From NCBI RefSeq assembly GCF_011455695.1, contig NZ_CP015030.1, forward strand, positions 1,911,716-1,975,715: a stretch of 64,000 nt of DNA, read 5' to 3'. Numbering within the stretch: the first letter of the stretch is position 1; every line of letters starts with the position of its first letter. This DNA comes from Mannheimia granulomatis (GTDB lineage Bacteria > Pseudomonadota > Gammaproteobacteria > Enterobacterales > Pasteurellaceae). The notes under the pieces are model-generated. The model was not told the origin of the DNA and did no database searches. It saw nothing but the letters and a program-made list of their open reading frames with translations. Shown one piece after another: positions 23,303 to 36,919 of the stretch. Position numbers and translations under genes: made by a program.

Positions 23303-24697
23303 ATGGAATACCGTATCGAAAAAGACACTATGGGTGAAGTGCAAGTCCCGGCTGATAAATATTGGGCAGCACAAACAGAACGTTCACGCAATAATTTCAA
23401 AATTGGTCCTGAAGCATCAATGCCTGCTGAAATTATCGAAGCCTTTGGTTATCTGAAAAAAGCGGCTGCTTACGCGAACCACGATCTAGGCGTACTAGCG
23501 GTCGAAAAACGCGATTTAATTGCAAAAGCCTGTGACGAAATTTTAGCCAACAAACTTGATGATCAGTTCCCACTCGTTATTTGGCAAACAGGTTCCGGCA
23601 CACAGTCAAATATGAATGTGAACGAAGTCATCTCTAACCGTGCACACGTGCTTAATGGTGGCAAACTCGGAGAGAAGTCTATCATTCATCCTAACGATGA
23701 CGTAAACAAATCCCAATCTTCTAATGACACCTACCCAACCGCAATGCATATTGCGGCATATAAAAAAGTAGTTGAACATACCCTTCCTTGCGTAAAACGC
23801 TTGCAAAAAACCTTTGCGGAAAAAGCAGAATCCTTTAAAGATGTAGTAAAAATCGGACGTACACATTTAATGGATGCTACTCCATTAACATTAGGTCAAG
23901 AGTTTTCCGCTTATGCTGCTCAATTAGCCTTCGGTATTAAAGCCTTAGAAAATACCCTACCTCACTTATCTGAACTCGCCTTAGGTGGTACAGCTGTAGG
24001 CACAGGTTTAAATACACCAAAAGGCTATGATGTAGTAGTTGCGGACTATATCGCTAAATTCACAGGCTTACCTTTTGTAACTGCACAAAATAAATTTGAA
24101 GCCCTAGCAACTCATGATGCGATTGTAGAAACCCACGGCGCCTTAAAACAAATCGCAGTTTCTTTATATAAAATTGCTAACGATATCCGCTTATTAGCCT
24201 CAGGCCCTCGCTCAGGTATCGGCGAAATCTTAATTCCTGAAAACGAACCGGGTTCGTCCATCATGCCGGGTAAAGTAAATCCAACCCAATGCGAAGCAAT
24301 GACAATGGTTGCCGCACAAGTGCTAGGTAACGACACCACAATTTCTTTTGCAGGCACTCAAGGCCACTTCCAATTAAATGTATTTAAACCTGTAATGGCT
24401 GCAAACTTCTTACAATCTGCTCAATTATTAGGGGATGCTTGCGTGTCATTTGATGAACATTGTGCAGTAGGCATTGAGCCAAACTACCCACGCATTAAAC
24501 AACAGCTTGATAATTCATTAATGTTAGTTACTGCATTAAATACCCATATAGGCTACGAAAATGCTGCAAAAATTGCCAAAACTGCCCATAAAAACGGCAC
24601 AACATTAAAAGAAGAGGCGATTAATCTCGGCTTAGTATCCGCTGAAGATTTTGATGCTTGGGTTCGTCCTGAAGATATGGTTGGTAGCTTAAAATAA
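23303..24697 (+). CDS. fumC: Fumarate hydratase class II
   Basis: An iron-free, tetrameric enzyme that interconverts fumarate and malate. The 464 residues belong to the aspartase/fumarase superfamily. [18 protein letters not shown] and [21 protein letters not shown] appear near 97-150. The mobile signature loop [16 protein letters not shown] (about 316-331) contains the catalytic serine. Together with frdABCD in this window it supplies the reductive malate-to-succinate branch used in anaerobic fumarate respiration. TAGGAG precedes the ATG. Confidence 0.97.
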   Translation: MEYRIEKDTMGEVQVPADKYWAAQTERSRNNFKIGPEASMPAEIIEAFGYLKKAAAYANHDLGVLAVEKRDLIAKACDEILANKLDDQFPLVIWQTGSGTQSNMNVNEVISNRAHVLNGGKLGEKSIIHPNDDVNKSQSSNDTYPTAMHIAAYKKVVEHTLPCVKRLQKTFAEKAESFKDVVKIGRTHLMDATPLTLGQEFSAYAAQLAFGIKALENTLPHLSELALGGTAVGTGLNTPKGYDVVVADYIAKFTGLPFVTAQNKFEALATHDAIVETHGALKQIAVSLYKIANDIRLLASGPRSGIGEILIPENEPGSSIMPGKVNPTQCEAMTMVAAQVLGNDTTISFAGTQGHFQLNVFKPVMAANFLQSAQLLGDACVSFDEHCAVGIEPNYPRIKQQLDNSLMLVTALNTHIGYENAAKIAKTAHKNGTTLKEEAINLGLVSAEDFDAWVRPEDMVGSLK

Positions 24698-24720
24698 ATT
24701 AAGCAAACTGTATTAACCGT

Positions 24721-24772
24721 TACACCTCAATCCTTGGGTATAACCCACAAAGGCTTGAGGTGTATTTTTTTA
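24721..24772 (+). terminator. Rho-independent terminator of fumC
   Basis: TACACCTCAA pairs with TTGAGGTGTA, with a smaller inner GGGT/ACCC hairpin, followed by seven T. Confidence 0.9.
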
Positions 24773-24830
24773 TAGCGAGGGTTCTGATTTTGTTTTAGAA
24801 TGGCATCATCTTTTTTAAAAGGAACCACCA

Positions 24831-24941
24831 ATGAAAAAACTACTTTTAGTGGCATTAATCGCCACCTTAGGCTTAAGTGCGTGTGGCGTAAAAGGCCCAC
24901 TTTACTTCCCTGAGTCAGCACCAAAACACGAACAAAAATAA
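24831..24941 (+). CDS. lptM: Small lipoprotein LptM (YifL)-like
   Basis: A 36-residue lipoprotein, below the usual ORF cutoff. The signal peptide MKKLLLVALIATLGLSAC ends in a lipobox (LSAC, Cys18), followed by GVKGPLYFP, the YifL/LptM signature. In E. coli LptM helps fold the LptD/E lipopolysaccharide translocon at the outer membrane. A strong AAGGA Shine-Dalgarno precedes the ATG. It lies directly before lysA, an arrangement common in this family. Confidence 0.9.
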   Translation: MKKLLLVALIATLGLSACGVKGPLYFPESAPKHEQK

Positions 24942-25082
24942 TGCTGACAAGCGGTTAAATTTCACTAAAAATTTGCATAGATACGAGTTTGTAACAGCAT
25001 CAGCTCATACGTAAAATTTTAGTAAAAATTGACCGCTTGTTATTTTACTTTTCTTATAAAAATCAAAACACAACGGAATTAT

Positions 25083-26333
25083 ATGAACCATTTTGAATAC
25101 AGAAACAATCAACTTTTTGCCGAAGAGGTGGCGATTTCAGAGATTATCAAACAGCACGGCACCCCGGCTTATATCTATTCTCGAGCCACCCTTGAACGCC
25201 ATTGGCACGCCTTCAACAATGCCTTCGGCTCACACCCACATTTAGTCTGCTTCGCGGTCAAATCTAACTCAAACATTGCCTTATTAAATGTCATGGCTCG
25301 CCTCGGTTCAGGCTTTGATATTGTTTCCCAAGGGGAATTAGAACGTGTTTTAGCCGCAGGTGGTGATCCTGCTAAAATCGTTTTCTCCGGCGTGGCAAAA
25401 TCCCATAGTGAAATCAAACGAGCATTAGAAGTGGGGATCCGTTGTTTCAATATTGAGTCAATTCCAGAATTACACCGTATTAATGAAGTAGCTGCTCAGT
25501 TAGGAAAAATTGCCCCAATTTCTCTACGAGTAAACCCAGATGTGGATGCACACACCCACCCTTATATTTCAACGGGTTTGAAAGAAAATAAATTCGGGGT
25601 GAGTGTGACCCAAGCTAGAGAAGTTTATCGCTTAGCAAAAACCTTGGATAACGTAAAAATTACCGGAATGGATTGCCATATCGGCTCACAATTAACCGAA
25701 TTACAACCGTTCCTAGACGCAACAGATCGTTTAATCGTGCTAATGGAACAGCTTAAAGAAGACGGTATAGAACTACATCATTTAGATTTAGGAGGTGGTT
25801 TAGGCGTGCCTTATAACGGTGAAGAGCCGCCGCATCCAACAGAATATGTCAAAGCCTTACTTGAAAAATTAAAAGGTTACGAAAATCTAGAAATTATCAT
25901 TGAGCCAGGGCGGGCTATTACTGCAAATGCGGGTATTTTGGTAACCAAAGTCGAATATATCAAACAGAGTGAAGATCGTAATTTTGCGATTGTCGATACG
26001 GGAATGAACGATATGATTCGTCCAGCACTTTATGAAGCTTATATGCAAATTACCGAAGTGGATAAAACCCTCAACCGAGAAAAAACACTCTACGATGTGG
26101 TTGGCCCAATTTGCGAAACTTCAGACTTCTTAGGCAAAGCAAGAGAATTAGCGGTTGCAGAAGGCGATTTAATTGCAATGCGTTCTGCCGGAGCTTACGG
26201 TGCTGCAATGTCTTCAACCTATAACTCTCGCCCACAAGCAGCAGAAATTATGGTTGATGGTAACCAAGCTCACTTAATTAAAGCCCGTGCAACTTTCGCC
26301 GATTTATGGCGTCTGGAAAAATTATTACCTTAA
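25083..26333 (+). CDS. lysA: Diaminopimelate decarboxylase
   Basis: A PLP enzyme that makes L-lysine from meso-diaminopimelate. The 416 residues have the fold type III alanine-racemase-like barrel. CFAVKSNSN holds the PLP lysine (about 58). HIGSQ, the glycine-rich LDLGGGLGVPY and EPGRAI bind phosphate and substrate. CETSDFLG supplies the catalytic Cys from the partner subunit. The frame is open to 25029, but the ATG at 25083 begins at the usual MNHFEYRN. An opposed uptake-signal pair (about 24949 and 25032) lies in the gap after lptM. Confidence 0.97.
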   Translation: MNHFEYRNNQLFAEEVAISEIIKQHGTPAYIYSRATLERHWHAFNNAFGSHPHLVCFAVKSNSNIALLNVMARLGSGFDIVSQGELERVLAAGGDPAKIVFSGVAKSHSEIKRALEVGIRCFNIESIPELHRINEVAAQLGKIAPISLRVNPDVDAHTHPYISTGLKENKFGVSVTQAREVYRLAKTLDNVKITGMDCHIGSQLTELQPFLDATDRLIVLMEQLKEDGIELHHLDLGGGLGVPYNGEEPPHPTEYVKALLEKLKGYENLEIIIEPGRAITANAGILVTKVEYIKQSEDRNFAIVDTGMNDMIRPALYEAYMQITEVDKTLNREKTLYDVVGPICETSDFLGKARELAVAEGDLIAMRSAGAYGAAMSSTYNSRPQAAEIMVDGNQAHLIKARATFADLWRLEKLLP

Positions 26334-26354
26334 TAGTAAAAAGAGGAAATCAGA

Positions 26355-26984
26355 ATGAAATTATATGGTTTAGTTGGAGCTTGTTCCTTTGTGCCACACG
26401 TGGCATTAGAGTGGATCAAAGCTCAAACCCAGCAAAATTATGAATTCCAAGCAGTCAGCCGTGAATTTATTAAATCAGCCGAATATTTAGCCCTCAACCC
26501 TCGTGGTGCTGTGCCGTTATTGGTAGATGGCGATTTAGCCCTTTCCCAAAATCAGGCAATTTTGCACTATTTGGACGAACTCTACCCAGACGCCAAATTA
26601 TTCGGTAGCAAAACAGCAAGAGATAAAGCAAAAGCGGCACGCTGGTTATCTTTCTTTAACGCAGATGTACACAAATCTTTCGTGCCATTATTCCGATTAC
26701 CAAGTTATGCTGAAGGCAATGAAGAGCTTATTAAAGCCATTCGCCAGCAAGCAGCGGAACAAATTCTGGAACAATTAGCAACTGCGAATGAATATTTAGA
26801 AAGCCATATTTTCTTCGGTGAAACAATTTCGGTTGCGGACGTGTACCTTTACATTATGCTAAATTGGTGCCGCCGATTAGGCTTAGATTTTTCACATCTC
26901 GAGCAGCTATCTAACTTTATGCAACGTGTTGAAGCGGATAAAGGCGTAGATAACACTCTCGACCAAGAAGGCTTAAAAGGCTAA
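26355..26984 (+). CDS. Glutathione S-transferase family protein
   Basis: A 209-residue two-domain protein. The thioredoxin-like N-terminal domain (1-80) carries the cis-Pro/substrate motif [31 protein letters not shown]. An all-helical C-terminal domain follows (90-205). [13 protein letters not shown] near the start resembles beta-class GSTs, where Cys/Ser contact glutathione. Conjugation of glutathione to electrophiles is likely but the substrate is unknown. It starts 21 nt after lysA with AGAGGAA, so it is probably cotranscribed with it. Confidence 0.88.
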   Translation: MKLYGLVGACSFVPHVALEWIKAQTQQNYEFQAVSREFIKSAEYLALNPRGAVPLLVDGDLALSQNQAILHYLDELYPDAKLFGSKTARDKAKAARWLSFFNADVHKSFVPLFRLPSYAEGNEELIKAIRQQAAEQILEQLATANEYLESHIFFGETISVADVYLYIMLNWCRRLGLDFSHLEQLSNFMQRVEADKGVDNTLDQEGLKG

Positions 26985-27003
26985 TTTACGAGATTAATCA
27001 TTT

Positions 27004-27046
27004 AAGACGATAGATTTATGCTAAAATCTATCGTCTTTTATTTTTA
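27004..27046 (+). terminator. Rho-independent terminator after the GST gene
   Basis: A perfect 14-bp stem (AAGACGATAGATTT / AAATCTATCGTCTT) with a 6-nt loop is followed by a T-rich run. It ends just before tldD. Confidence 0.9.
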
Positions 27047-27055
27047 GGAATCACA

Positions 27056-28501
27056 ATGTTAAATACCGTTTCAGACAGCCTACTTGCCCCAAGTGGCATT
27101 GAATTTTCTCATTTAAGCCAAGTGCTCGATCAATTTTCCGGCAGAAATATTGATTATGCCGATCTCTATTTCCAACTTAGCCAAGATGAAAGCTGGTCAC
27201 TAGAAGATAGCATTATCAAAGAAGGCGGGTTCTATATCGACCGCGGTTTTGGCGTACGTGCCGTAGCAGGTGAGAAAACCGGATTTGCTTATGCTGACCA
27301 AATCACGCTTAAACAATTAGAACAATGTGCGGCCGCAGCACGCTCTATCAGTGCTACAAGCGGTCAATTATCGGTAAAAAATTTCAAAAAAACGACCGCT
27401 TGTACACGCTATCCAGCTATCAATCCGCTAGATTCCATCAGCCGTGAACAAAAAGTAGAACTACTGCATTTAGTGGATAAAACCGCTCGAGCAGAAGATC
27501 CACGTGTAATTCAAGTAAATGCTAATTTATCTGCTGTTTATGAAGAGATGTTAGTTGCAGCTACAGATGGCACATTGGCTTCCGACATCCGACCTTTAGT
27601 GCGATTATCAGTTTCCGTCTTAGTTGAACAAAATGGCAAACGTGAACGAGGCTCATCAGGTGCGGGCGGACGCTTCGGCTTAACTTGGTTCTTAGCACCG
27701 AACGAAACCGGTTTTAGCCGTGCCGAATATCTCGCAAAAGAAGCGGTGAGACAAGCACTCGTTAACCTTAATGCTATTCCAGCACCAGCAGGCACATTGC
27801 CAATTGTTCTCGGTGCAGGCTGGCCGGGTATTTTATTACACGAAGCGGTCGGACACGGTTTAGAGGGCGACTTCAACCGTAAAGAAAGCTCCCTCTTCAC
27901 CGGACGAATCGGTGAACTGGTTACCTCACCGCTTTGTACTATTGTCGATGATGGCACGGTGCCGAATATGCGTGGTTCAATTACAGTTGACGATGAGGGC
28001 ATCCCTTCACAACGCAATGTATTAATTGAGAACGGTATTCTCAAAGGCTATATGCAAGACAAACTCAACGCTCGACTTATGGGAGTTGAACCAACAGGTA
28101 ACGGCAGACGCGAATCTTACGCCCACTTACCGATGCCACGAATGACAAATACCTACTTAACCGAGGGTAACCACGAATTTGAAGAGATGATCGAATCCGT
28201 CGAATACGGCTTATATGCACCGCATTTCAGTGGCGGGCAAGTGGATATTACCTCCGGCAAATTTGTGTTCTCAACCGCAGAAGCCTACTTAATTGAAAAA
28301 GGTAAAATCACGAAACCGGTAACAGGAGCAACCTTAATCGGCAGTGGGATTGAAGCAATGCAACAAATCTCTATGGTCGGAAAAAAAATGGAACTCGACC
28401 CCGGCATTGGCACCTGCGGCAAAGAAGGGCAATCTGTACCAGTCTGTGTTGGGCAACCGACAGTGAAGTTAGATAAAATTACTGTGGGTGGGAGAGGATA
28501 A
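27056..28501 (+). CDS. tldD: Metalloprotease TldD
   Basis: A cytosolic zinc protease that works with TldE/PmbA on unfolded peptides and modified-peptide precursors. The 481 residues match E. coli TldD. The metal motif [11 protein letters not shown] (HExxxH) lies near 262-272, with the conserved Cys-rich C-terminal [18 protein letters not shown] tail-to-tail uptake-signal pair (27355-27365 and 27394-27404) lies inside the coding region, in the poorly conserved loop around residues 101-116. tldE is not in the window. Confidence 0.97.
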   Translation: MLNTVSDSLLAPSGIEFSHLSQVLDQFSGRNIDYADLYFQLSQDESWSLEDSIIKEGGFYIDRGFGVRAVAGEKTGFAYADQITLKQLEQCAAAARSISATSGQLSVKNFKKTTACTRYPAINPLDSISREQKVELLHLVDKTARAEDPRVIQVNANLSAVYEEMLVAATDGTLASDIRPLVRLSVSVLVEQNGKRERGSSGAGGRFGLTWFLAPNETGFSRAEYLAKEAVRQALVNLNAIPAPAGTLPIVLGAGWPGILLHEAVGHGLEGDFNRKESSLFTGRIGELVTSPLCTIVDDGTVPNMRGSITVDDEGIPSQRNVLIENGILKGYMQDKLNARLMGVEPTGNGRRESYAHLPMPRMTNTYLTEGNHEFEEMIESVEYGLYAPHFSGGQVDITSGKFVFSTAEAYLIEKGKITKPVTGATLIGSGIEAMQQISMVGKKMELDPGIGTCGKEGQSVPVCVGQPTVKLDKITVGGRG

Positions 28502-28567
28502 TTCTCTCAACTTTGCAAAAAATTAAGAAAATATGACCGCTTATTAAACAAGAAGAGGGAAAATAAT

Positions 28568-29452
28568 ATGGCTTGGATACAAATTCGTTTAAATAGTACA
28601 GATAAATACGCAGAAGAAATCAGCGATTTTTTAACAGATATTGGAGCTGTTTCGGTGACCTTTATGGACAGCCAAGACACCCCAATTTTTGAGCCGCTTC
28701 CGGGCGAAACACGTCTTTGGGGTAACACCGATGTTGTGGGCTTATTTGATGCCGAAACCGATATGCAAATTATCGTAGAAGCACTAAAAACCAGTAAATT
28801 AGTCGAAGAAAATTTTGCTCACAAAATCGAACAAATCGAAGATAAAGATTGGGAACGTGAATGGATGGATAACTTCCACCCAATGCAATTTGGCAAACGC
28901 TTATGGATCTGCCCAAGCTGGCGAGAAGTCCCGGATCCTAACGCAGTTAATGTGATGCTAGATCCAGGGTTAGCCTTTGGTACAGGGACTCACCCAACTA
29001 CTGCGCTCTGCTTACAATGGCTAGATAGCTTAGATCTTGAAGGCAAAACTGTGATTGATTTCGGTTGCGGTTCAGGCATTTTAGCGATTGCTGCATTAAA
29101 ACTCGGGGCAAAACAGGCTATTGGGATTGACATTGATCCCCAAGCGATTCTTGCCAGTCAAAATAACGCTGAAGCTAATGGGGTCGCTGATCGTTTACAA
29201 CTATTCTTAGCGAAAGACCAACCAAAAGATTTACAAGCTGATGTTGTAGTCGCCAATATCTTAGCCGGCCCACTAAAAGAGTTGGCACCTAATATTATTA
29301 CTCTCGTAAAATCTCAAGATAAGCTAGGTTTATCAGGTATTTTAACCACTCAGGCGGAATCTGTTTGTGAGGCCTATTCAACAGATTTCATATTAGATCC
29401 TGTCGCAACAAATGACGAATGGTGCCGTATTACCGGCATAAAAAAAGAATAG
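28568..29452 (+). CDS. prmA: Ribosomal protein L11 methyltransferase
   Basis: It trimethylates L11 at several amino groups using S-adenosylmethionine. The 294 residues have an N-terminal substrate-recognition domain (1-60) and a Rossmann methyltransferase domain (about 95-294). The SAM loop is [20 protein letters not shown], and [14 protein letters not shown]-like sequence (here [14 protein letters not shown]) marks the active site. It runs convergently with the rRNA operon. Confidence 0.97.
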   Translation: MAWIQIRLNSTDKYAEEISDFLTDIGAVSVTFMDSQDTPIFEPLPGETRLWGNTDVVGLFDAETDMQIIVEALKTSKLVEENFAHKIEQIEDKDWEREWMDNFHPMQFGKRLWICPSWREVPDPNAVNVMLDPGLAFGTGTHPTTALCLQWLDSLDLEGKTVIDFGCGSGILAIAALKLGAKQAIGIDIDPQAILASQNNAEANGVADRLQLFLAKDQPKDLQADVVVANILAGPLKELAPNIITLVKSQDKLGLSGILTTQAESVCEAYSTDFILDPVATNDEWCRITGIKKE

Positions 29453-29473
29453 TTACAGATTTTTCTTAAAAAC

Positions 29474-29520
29474 AGACCGCTTGTATTCGCTTATAACCAC
29501 AAGCGGTCTACTTTATCTTG
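29474..29520 (+). terminator. Inverted uptake-signal pair, probable terminator of prmA
   Basis: AGACCGCTTGT (29474-29484) and ACAAGCGGTCT (29499-29509) form a perfect 11-bp stem followed by ACTTTATCTT. It lies between the convergent prmA and rRNA operon. Confidence 0.65.
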
Positions 29521-29689
29521 CAAAGGATTCGCGATATCATCATCCTTACTTTCTGCTTTCCCCTCACGGCCTCTACACCCTCTTTCCTCTTACTCTTTCT
29601 TCTTACCCTCGCTCTTCCCTCTGGCTCGAGCCTCTCTTTTCTCTGCCTCTGCCCATCTCTGCATGCCCTTTCTGCGTACCTACCCCAAA
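29521..29689 (-). other. Purine-rich tract downstream of the rRNA operon
   Basis: On the minus strand this stretch is dominated by G and A, read past the rRNA terminator, with many GAGAG, GGAAAGAG and AAGAAG runs. The + strand is correspondingly C/T-rich. A lysine/arginine-rich minus-strand ORF of 64 codons spans it, but it lacks family resemblance and a clear Shine-Dalgarno. I do not call it a gene. Confidence 0.5.
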
Positions 29690-29722
29690 ACAAAAACCCC
29701 AAGCCTATCGCTAAGCTCGGGG
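29690..29722 (-). terminator. Rho-independent terminator of the rRNA operon
   Basis: On the minus strand CCCCGAGC and GCTTGGGG pair with one G-U, followed by TTTTTGTTTTG. It lies 14 nt beyond the 5S gene. Confidence 0.9.
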
Positions 29723-29735
29723 TCCTCTAATTAAG

Positions 29736-29851
29736 CCCTGATGTTGCCCTACTCTCACATGCGGAATCCACACACTACCATCGGCGTCACTGCGTTTCAC
29801 TTCTGAGTTCGGAATGGAATCAGGTGGCACCACAGCACTATCGACATCAGG
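29736..29851 (-). rRNA. rrf: 5S ribosomal RNA
   Basis: On the minus strand it contains the conserved CCGAACTCAGAAGTGAAACG core and CGCCGATGGTAGTGTG. The terminal stem is CCTGATGT / ACATCAGG. Ends are placed by that stem and are accurate to a few bases. It is about 190 nt downstream of the 23S gene, and that spacer is also purine-rich on the transcribed strand. Confidence 0.96.
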
Positions 29852-30044
29852 AAAATCTTCGATGATTCAGACTTTCTTCGTCTTTCTTTTTATCTTTGTC
29901 TTTCCAAATTGTTCTTTCGTTCTTTACTTTCTTCGGCTTTCGCCTTTCATTCGAAACAAGCTGTTACTGATTCTTAATTTCCGTCTTTTCGTTTTGTTTT
30001 GTTAATTTCTCAACCCTTTCACTAAAAACACTTGAGCGTTGTAT

Positions 30045-32943
<2,899 letters not shown>

Positions 32944-33110
32944 ATACAACCTCAAATGTTTTTTTCTCGGTTGCTAAATTAACAACTTGCTTGAGTGCTT
33001 TTGTTCACTCAAGACTTCAACTACTCAGACTTTCTTTCGAAAATCTCTCAGTTTTTCAGCTTGTTTCTCAATTTTTAAAGAACATTAAGACAATAAAAAT
33101 CATCTTTAAA

Positions 33111-33186
33111 TGGCGTCCCCACGGGGATTCGAACCCCGGTTACCGCCGTGAAAGGGCGATGTCCTAGGCCTCTAGACGATGGGGAC
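33111..33186 (-). tRNA. tRNA-Glu (UUC)
   Basis: 76 nt on the minus strand, from GTCCCCATCGTCTAGAGG to GGGGACGCCA with an encoded CCA. The anticodon loop CCTTTCACG reads UUC. It is the sole tRNA in the 16S-23S spacer. CATCTTTAAATG and CATTTAAAGATG directly flank it and could pair, extending the acceptor stem in the precursor. Confidence 0.98.
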
Positions 33187-33389
33187 AACATTTAAAGATG
33201 CTTTCCGCTTTGCCATTTTGGGTTAAACATTCTAGCTACTTTTGCCATATCTTGCAAGATTATGACCGCTTGAATGCCTAACTTTCATTCATCTCTTGTC
33301 CTGCGCTTATCTATCAAACAATCTGTGTGAACACTTGCTGTCGTTACAGCTCCACTTCGCTCTCGCTTAGCTTCGCCCTTGATTTTTGG

Positions 33390-34930
<1,541 letters not shown>

Positions 34931-35179
34931 AAAAGTTCAATCGCTCAATATGTACTGACATAAAAATCGCACTCCAAAATCAACTAAAAAGTTAATTAAA
35001 GAGAAAATGAATTTCTAGTTAAGCACCTATTAAGACTTCAAAATTAAAAAAATATTTTTAAATCAAGTCAATCAACAAGTGCCCACACAGATTGTCTGAT
35101 AAATTTTTAAAGAACAAAATAAAACGACGCACTGCAATCTAAACAAACCGTTCACAACAGCGCGTCGTTGTGTGGTGCG
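34931..35179 (-). promoter_or_regulatory. rRNA leader with boxA and 16S processing sequences
   Basis: On the minus strand the leader holds TTCTTTAAAAATTTATCAGA, a boxA-like antitermination element, then CAATCTGTGTGGGCACTTG. GGGCACTTGTTG here can pair, with G-U pairs, with CAGCAAGTGTTC downstream of 16S (near 33335-33350), forming a processing stem. A second boxA-like TTCTTTAAAAA lies in the tRNA-23S spacer near 33075. There is no protein gene. Confidence 0.75.
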
Positions 35180-35250
35180 TATTATAGGGAAAAATAAAAC
35201 GAACGCAAGCAAAAATTGTAAAAAATTTTAAAAAAGATCTTTTTTGCAGA
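35180..35250 (-). promoter_or_regulatory. Strong rRNA promoter with AT-rich upstream element
   Basis: On the minus strand TTGCGT (35202-35207), a 16-nt spacer and a perfect TATAAT (35180-35185) are followed by a GC-rich ACGCACC start region typical of growth-rate-controlled promoters. Upstream A/T tracts (35210-35250) look like an UP element. The remaining gap to frdD (about 35251-35411) holds one uptake-signal core near 35327 and nothing else recognisable. Confidence 0.85.
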
Positions 35251-35411
35251 TATTTAGTACAAATTGATCATTTTCGACACCAAAAAAGAACGTTTTTTGT
35301 GTTTTGCAAATTAACCTTTGAATTAAACCGCTTGTATACACTAAAAATTCAGGGCTATCCTCAGCTATTTAGAATAACCCTAGAAATCTTATCCTTTCCG
35401 TGTTTCTTTGA

Positions 35412-35759
35412 TTAAATTTGCACAACAGCAATAATTATCAAGATTGTATATAGGATAGATAAGCCGTAGAAAATTACATTGCCTGCCGGGGTATGTATTT
35501 TTAGATCATGTAAGCCATGATGGATGCGGTGCATTCCGGCCCACATTGGGAAAATAGCAAGAACCATAATGACAAGTTTTCCAATACAAGTGTGTGCAAA
35601 GGCAATAATGTTATCAGGTGAAACCAAACCAAACGGCAGTAGTAAGCCGATAATAAAGATCACTACAGGGAAAAATATTGCACTTACCATACCGCCGGCA
35701 CTAAATAGTAACCATACAGGTGGCTCATTAGAACGTTTTGGATTTTGATCAAGACTCAT
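35412..35759 (-). CDS. frdD: Fumarate reductase membrane anchor subunit D
   Basis: A 115-residue hydrophobic subunit with three transmembrane helices that, with FrdC, anchors FrdAB and binds menaquinol. The sequence [21 protein letters not shown] and [12 protein letters not shown] match the family. The frame is open to 35825, but the ATG at 35759 has AAAGGGG ahead of it and the expected length (119 in E. coli). It is the last gene of frdABCD. Confidence 0.96.
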   Translation of the reverse strand: MSLDQNPKRSNEPPVWLLFSAGGMVSAIFFPVVIFIIGLLLPFGLVSPDNIIAFAHTCIGKLVIMVLAIFPMWAGMHRIHHGLHDLKIHTPAGNVIFYGLSILYTILIIIAVVQI

Positions 35760-35770
35760 ATTATTCCCCT

Positions 35771-36163
35771 TTAAATATAAACCAAAATTAATGCAATAAG
35801 ACTGATAACACCTGTTACTGCCCAAAGCACATTTCTGCCTACAGAAACAGGTAAATGCTTACCTTTTACCATAACTGACATCACTTCAGGTGTCATAACA
35901 AAGAGTGTTGCTGCATGGTATATCATTGCACCAAGTGAAATAACATTTAAAATTATAACAAATGGATTTTGTAAGAAACCGATAAAATCGGTGGCAAATG
36001 TACCTTTACTTAATGCAACAGCCCCGTAAAAAAGAACAATACAGAACCATACTGTTGGAAGGCAAGTTGCTTCACGTAACATATACATTTTATAGAAGTC
36101 GAGTTTTTTCCACCAAGTGGCTTTCATTTCGCGCACATAGGGTTTACGTTTTGTCGCTGGCAT
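35771..36163 (-). CDS. frdC: Fumarate reductase membrane anchor subunit C
   Basis: A 130-residue subunit with three transmembrane helices. It begins [33 protein letters not shown]. The conserved Arg/Glu near residues 28-30 take part in quinone binding in E. coli. AGGAGGAA precedes the ATG. It lies between frdB and frdD with short spacers. Confidence 0.97.
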   Translation of the reverse strand: MPATKRKPYVREMKATWWKKLDFYKMYMLREATCLPTVWFCIVLFYGAVALSKGTFATDFIGFLQNPFVIILNVISLGAMIYHAATLFVMTPEVMSVMVKGKHLPVSVGRNVLWAVTGVISLIALILVYI

Positions 36164-36172
36164 TTCTTCCTC

Positions 36173-36904
36173 CTATCTCGGTTTGATCATTGAGATAACA
36201 TAATCTTTTGCACTTTCAAGTTTACCTTGGTTCACTGCTGATGCCGGACCAACGTGTTTCGGGCAAACTTCTGAGCAATATCCTACGAATGTACAGCTCC
36301 ACACACCGTTTTTACTGCTTAGTAATTTCATTCGTTCTTCACGACCATTATCACGGTTATCAAGATTATAACGGTGAGCAAGCGTAATCGCTGCTGGTCC
36401 GATAAATTCCGGATTTAAACCAAATTGTGGGCAAGCTGCATAGCATAAACCACAGTTGATACACATTGAGAATTGACGATATTTCTCTAATTGTGCAGGT
36501 GTTTGCTTCGTACGCTGACCTTCAGGTGCTTTATTATCGATCACATAAGGTTTGATTGCTTCAAGGCTATCAATAAAGTGGCTTAAATCAACCACTAAGT
36601 CACGCTCGATAGGGAAGTTAGCCAGCGGCTCAATTCGCATAAAACCACTATAATCGCGTAAGAAAGTTTTACACGCCAATTTTGGCTTGCCGTTTACCAT
36701 CATTCCACAGGATCCGCAAATCGCCATACGGCAAGACCAGCGGTATGAAAGCTCAGGTTCTAGTTCATCTTTAATAAAACCAAGGGCATCCAATAGTGAA
36801 GTTTGGCTATCGTAAGGGACTTCATATCTATCTAAATGTGGCTCGCTATCTGATTCTGGGTTATAGCGTAGCACTTCGATGGTCATTTTTTCTAAATTTG
36901 CCAT
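36173..36904 (-). CDS. frdB: Fumarate reductase iron-sulfur subunit
   Basis: It carries electrons from menaquinol to FrdA. The 243 residues have an N-terminal plant-type ferredoxin domain with [2Fe-2S] ligands in [21 protein letters not shown] (about 57-77). The C-terminal helical domain has [12 protein letters not shown] and [11 protein letters not shown] for the [4Fe-4S] and [3Fe-4S] clusters. Confidence 0.98.
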   Translation of the reverse strand: MANLEKMTIEVLRYNPESDSEPHLDRYEVPYDSQTSLLDALGFIKDELEPELSYRWSCRMAICGSCGMMVNGKPKLACKTFLRDYSGFMRIEPLANFPIERDLVVDLSHFIDSLEAIKPYVIDNKAPEGQRTKQTPAQLEKYRQFSMCINCGLCYAACPQFGLNPEFIGPAAITLAHRYNLDNRDNGREERMKLLSSKNGVWSCTFVGYCSEVCPKHVGPASAVNQGKLESAKDYVISMIKPR

Positions 36905-36919
36905 TTTCTTGCTCCTTCT

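Noticed and set aside
27538-28044. 168-codon minus-strand ORF within tldD
   Set aside because: It is an antisense shadow of a well-conserved gene.
29508-29702. Minus-strand 64-codon ORF rich in Lys and Arg downstream of 5S
   Set aside because: It overlaps the rRNA terminator, lacks a clear Shine-Dalgarno and family resemblance, and its composition is explained by the purine-rich tract.
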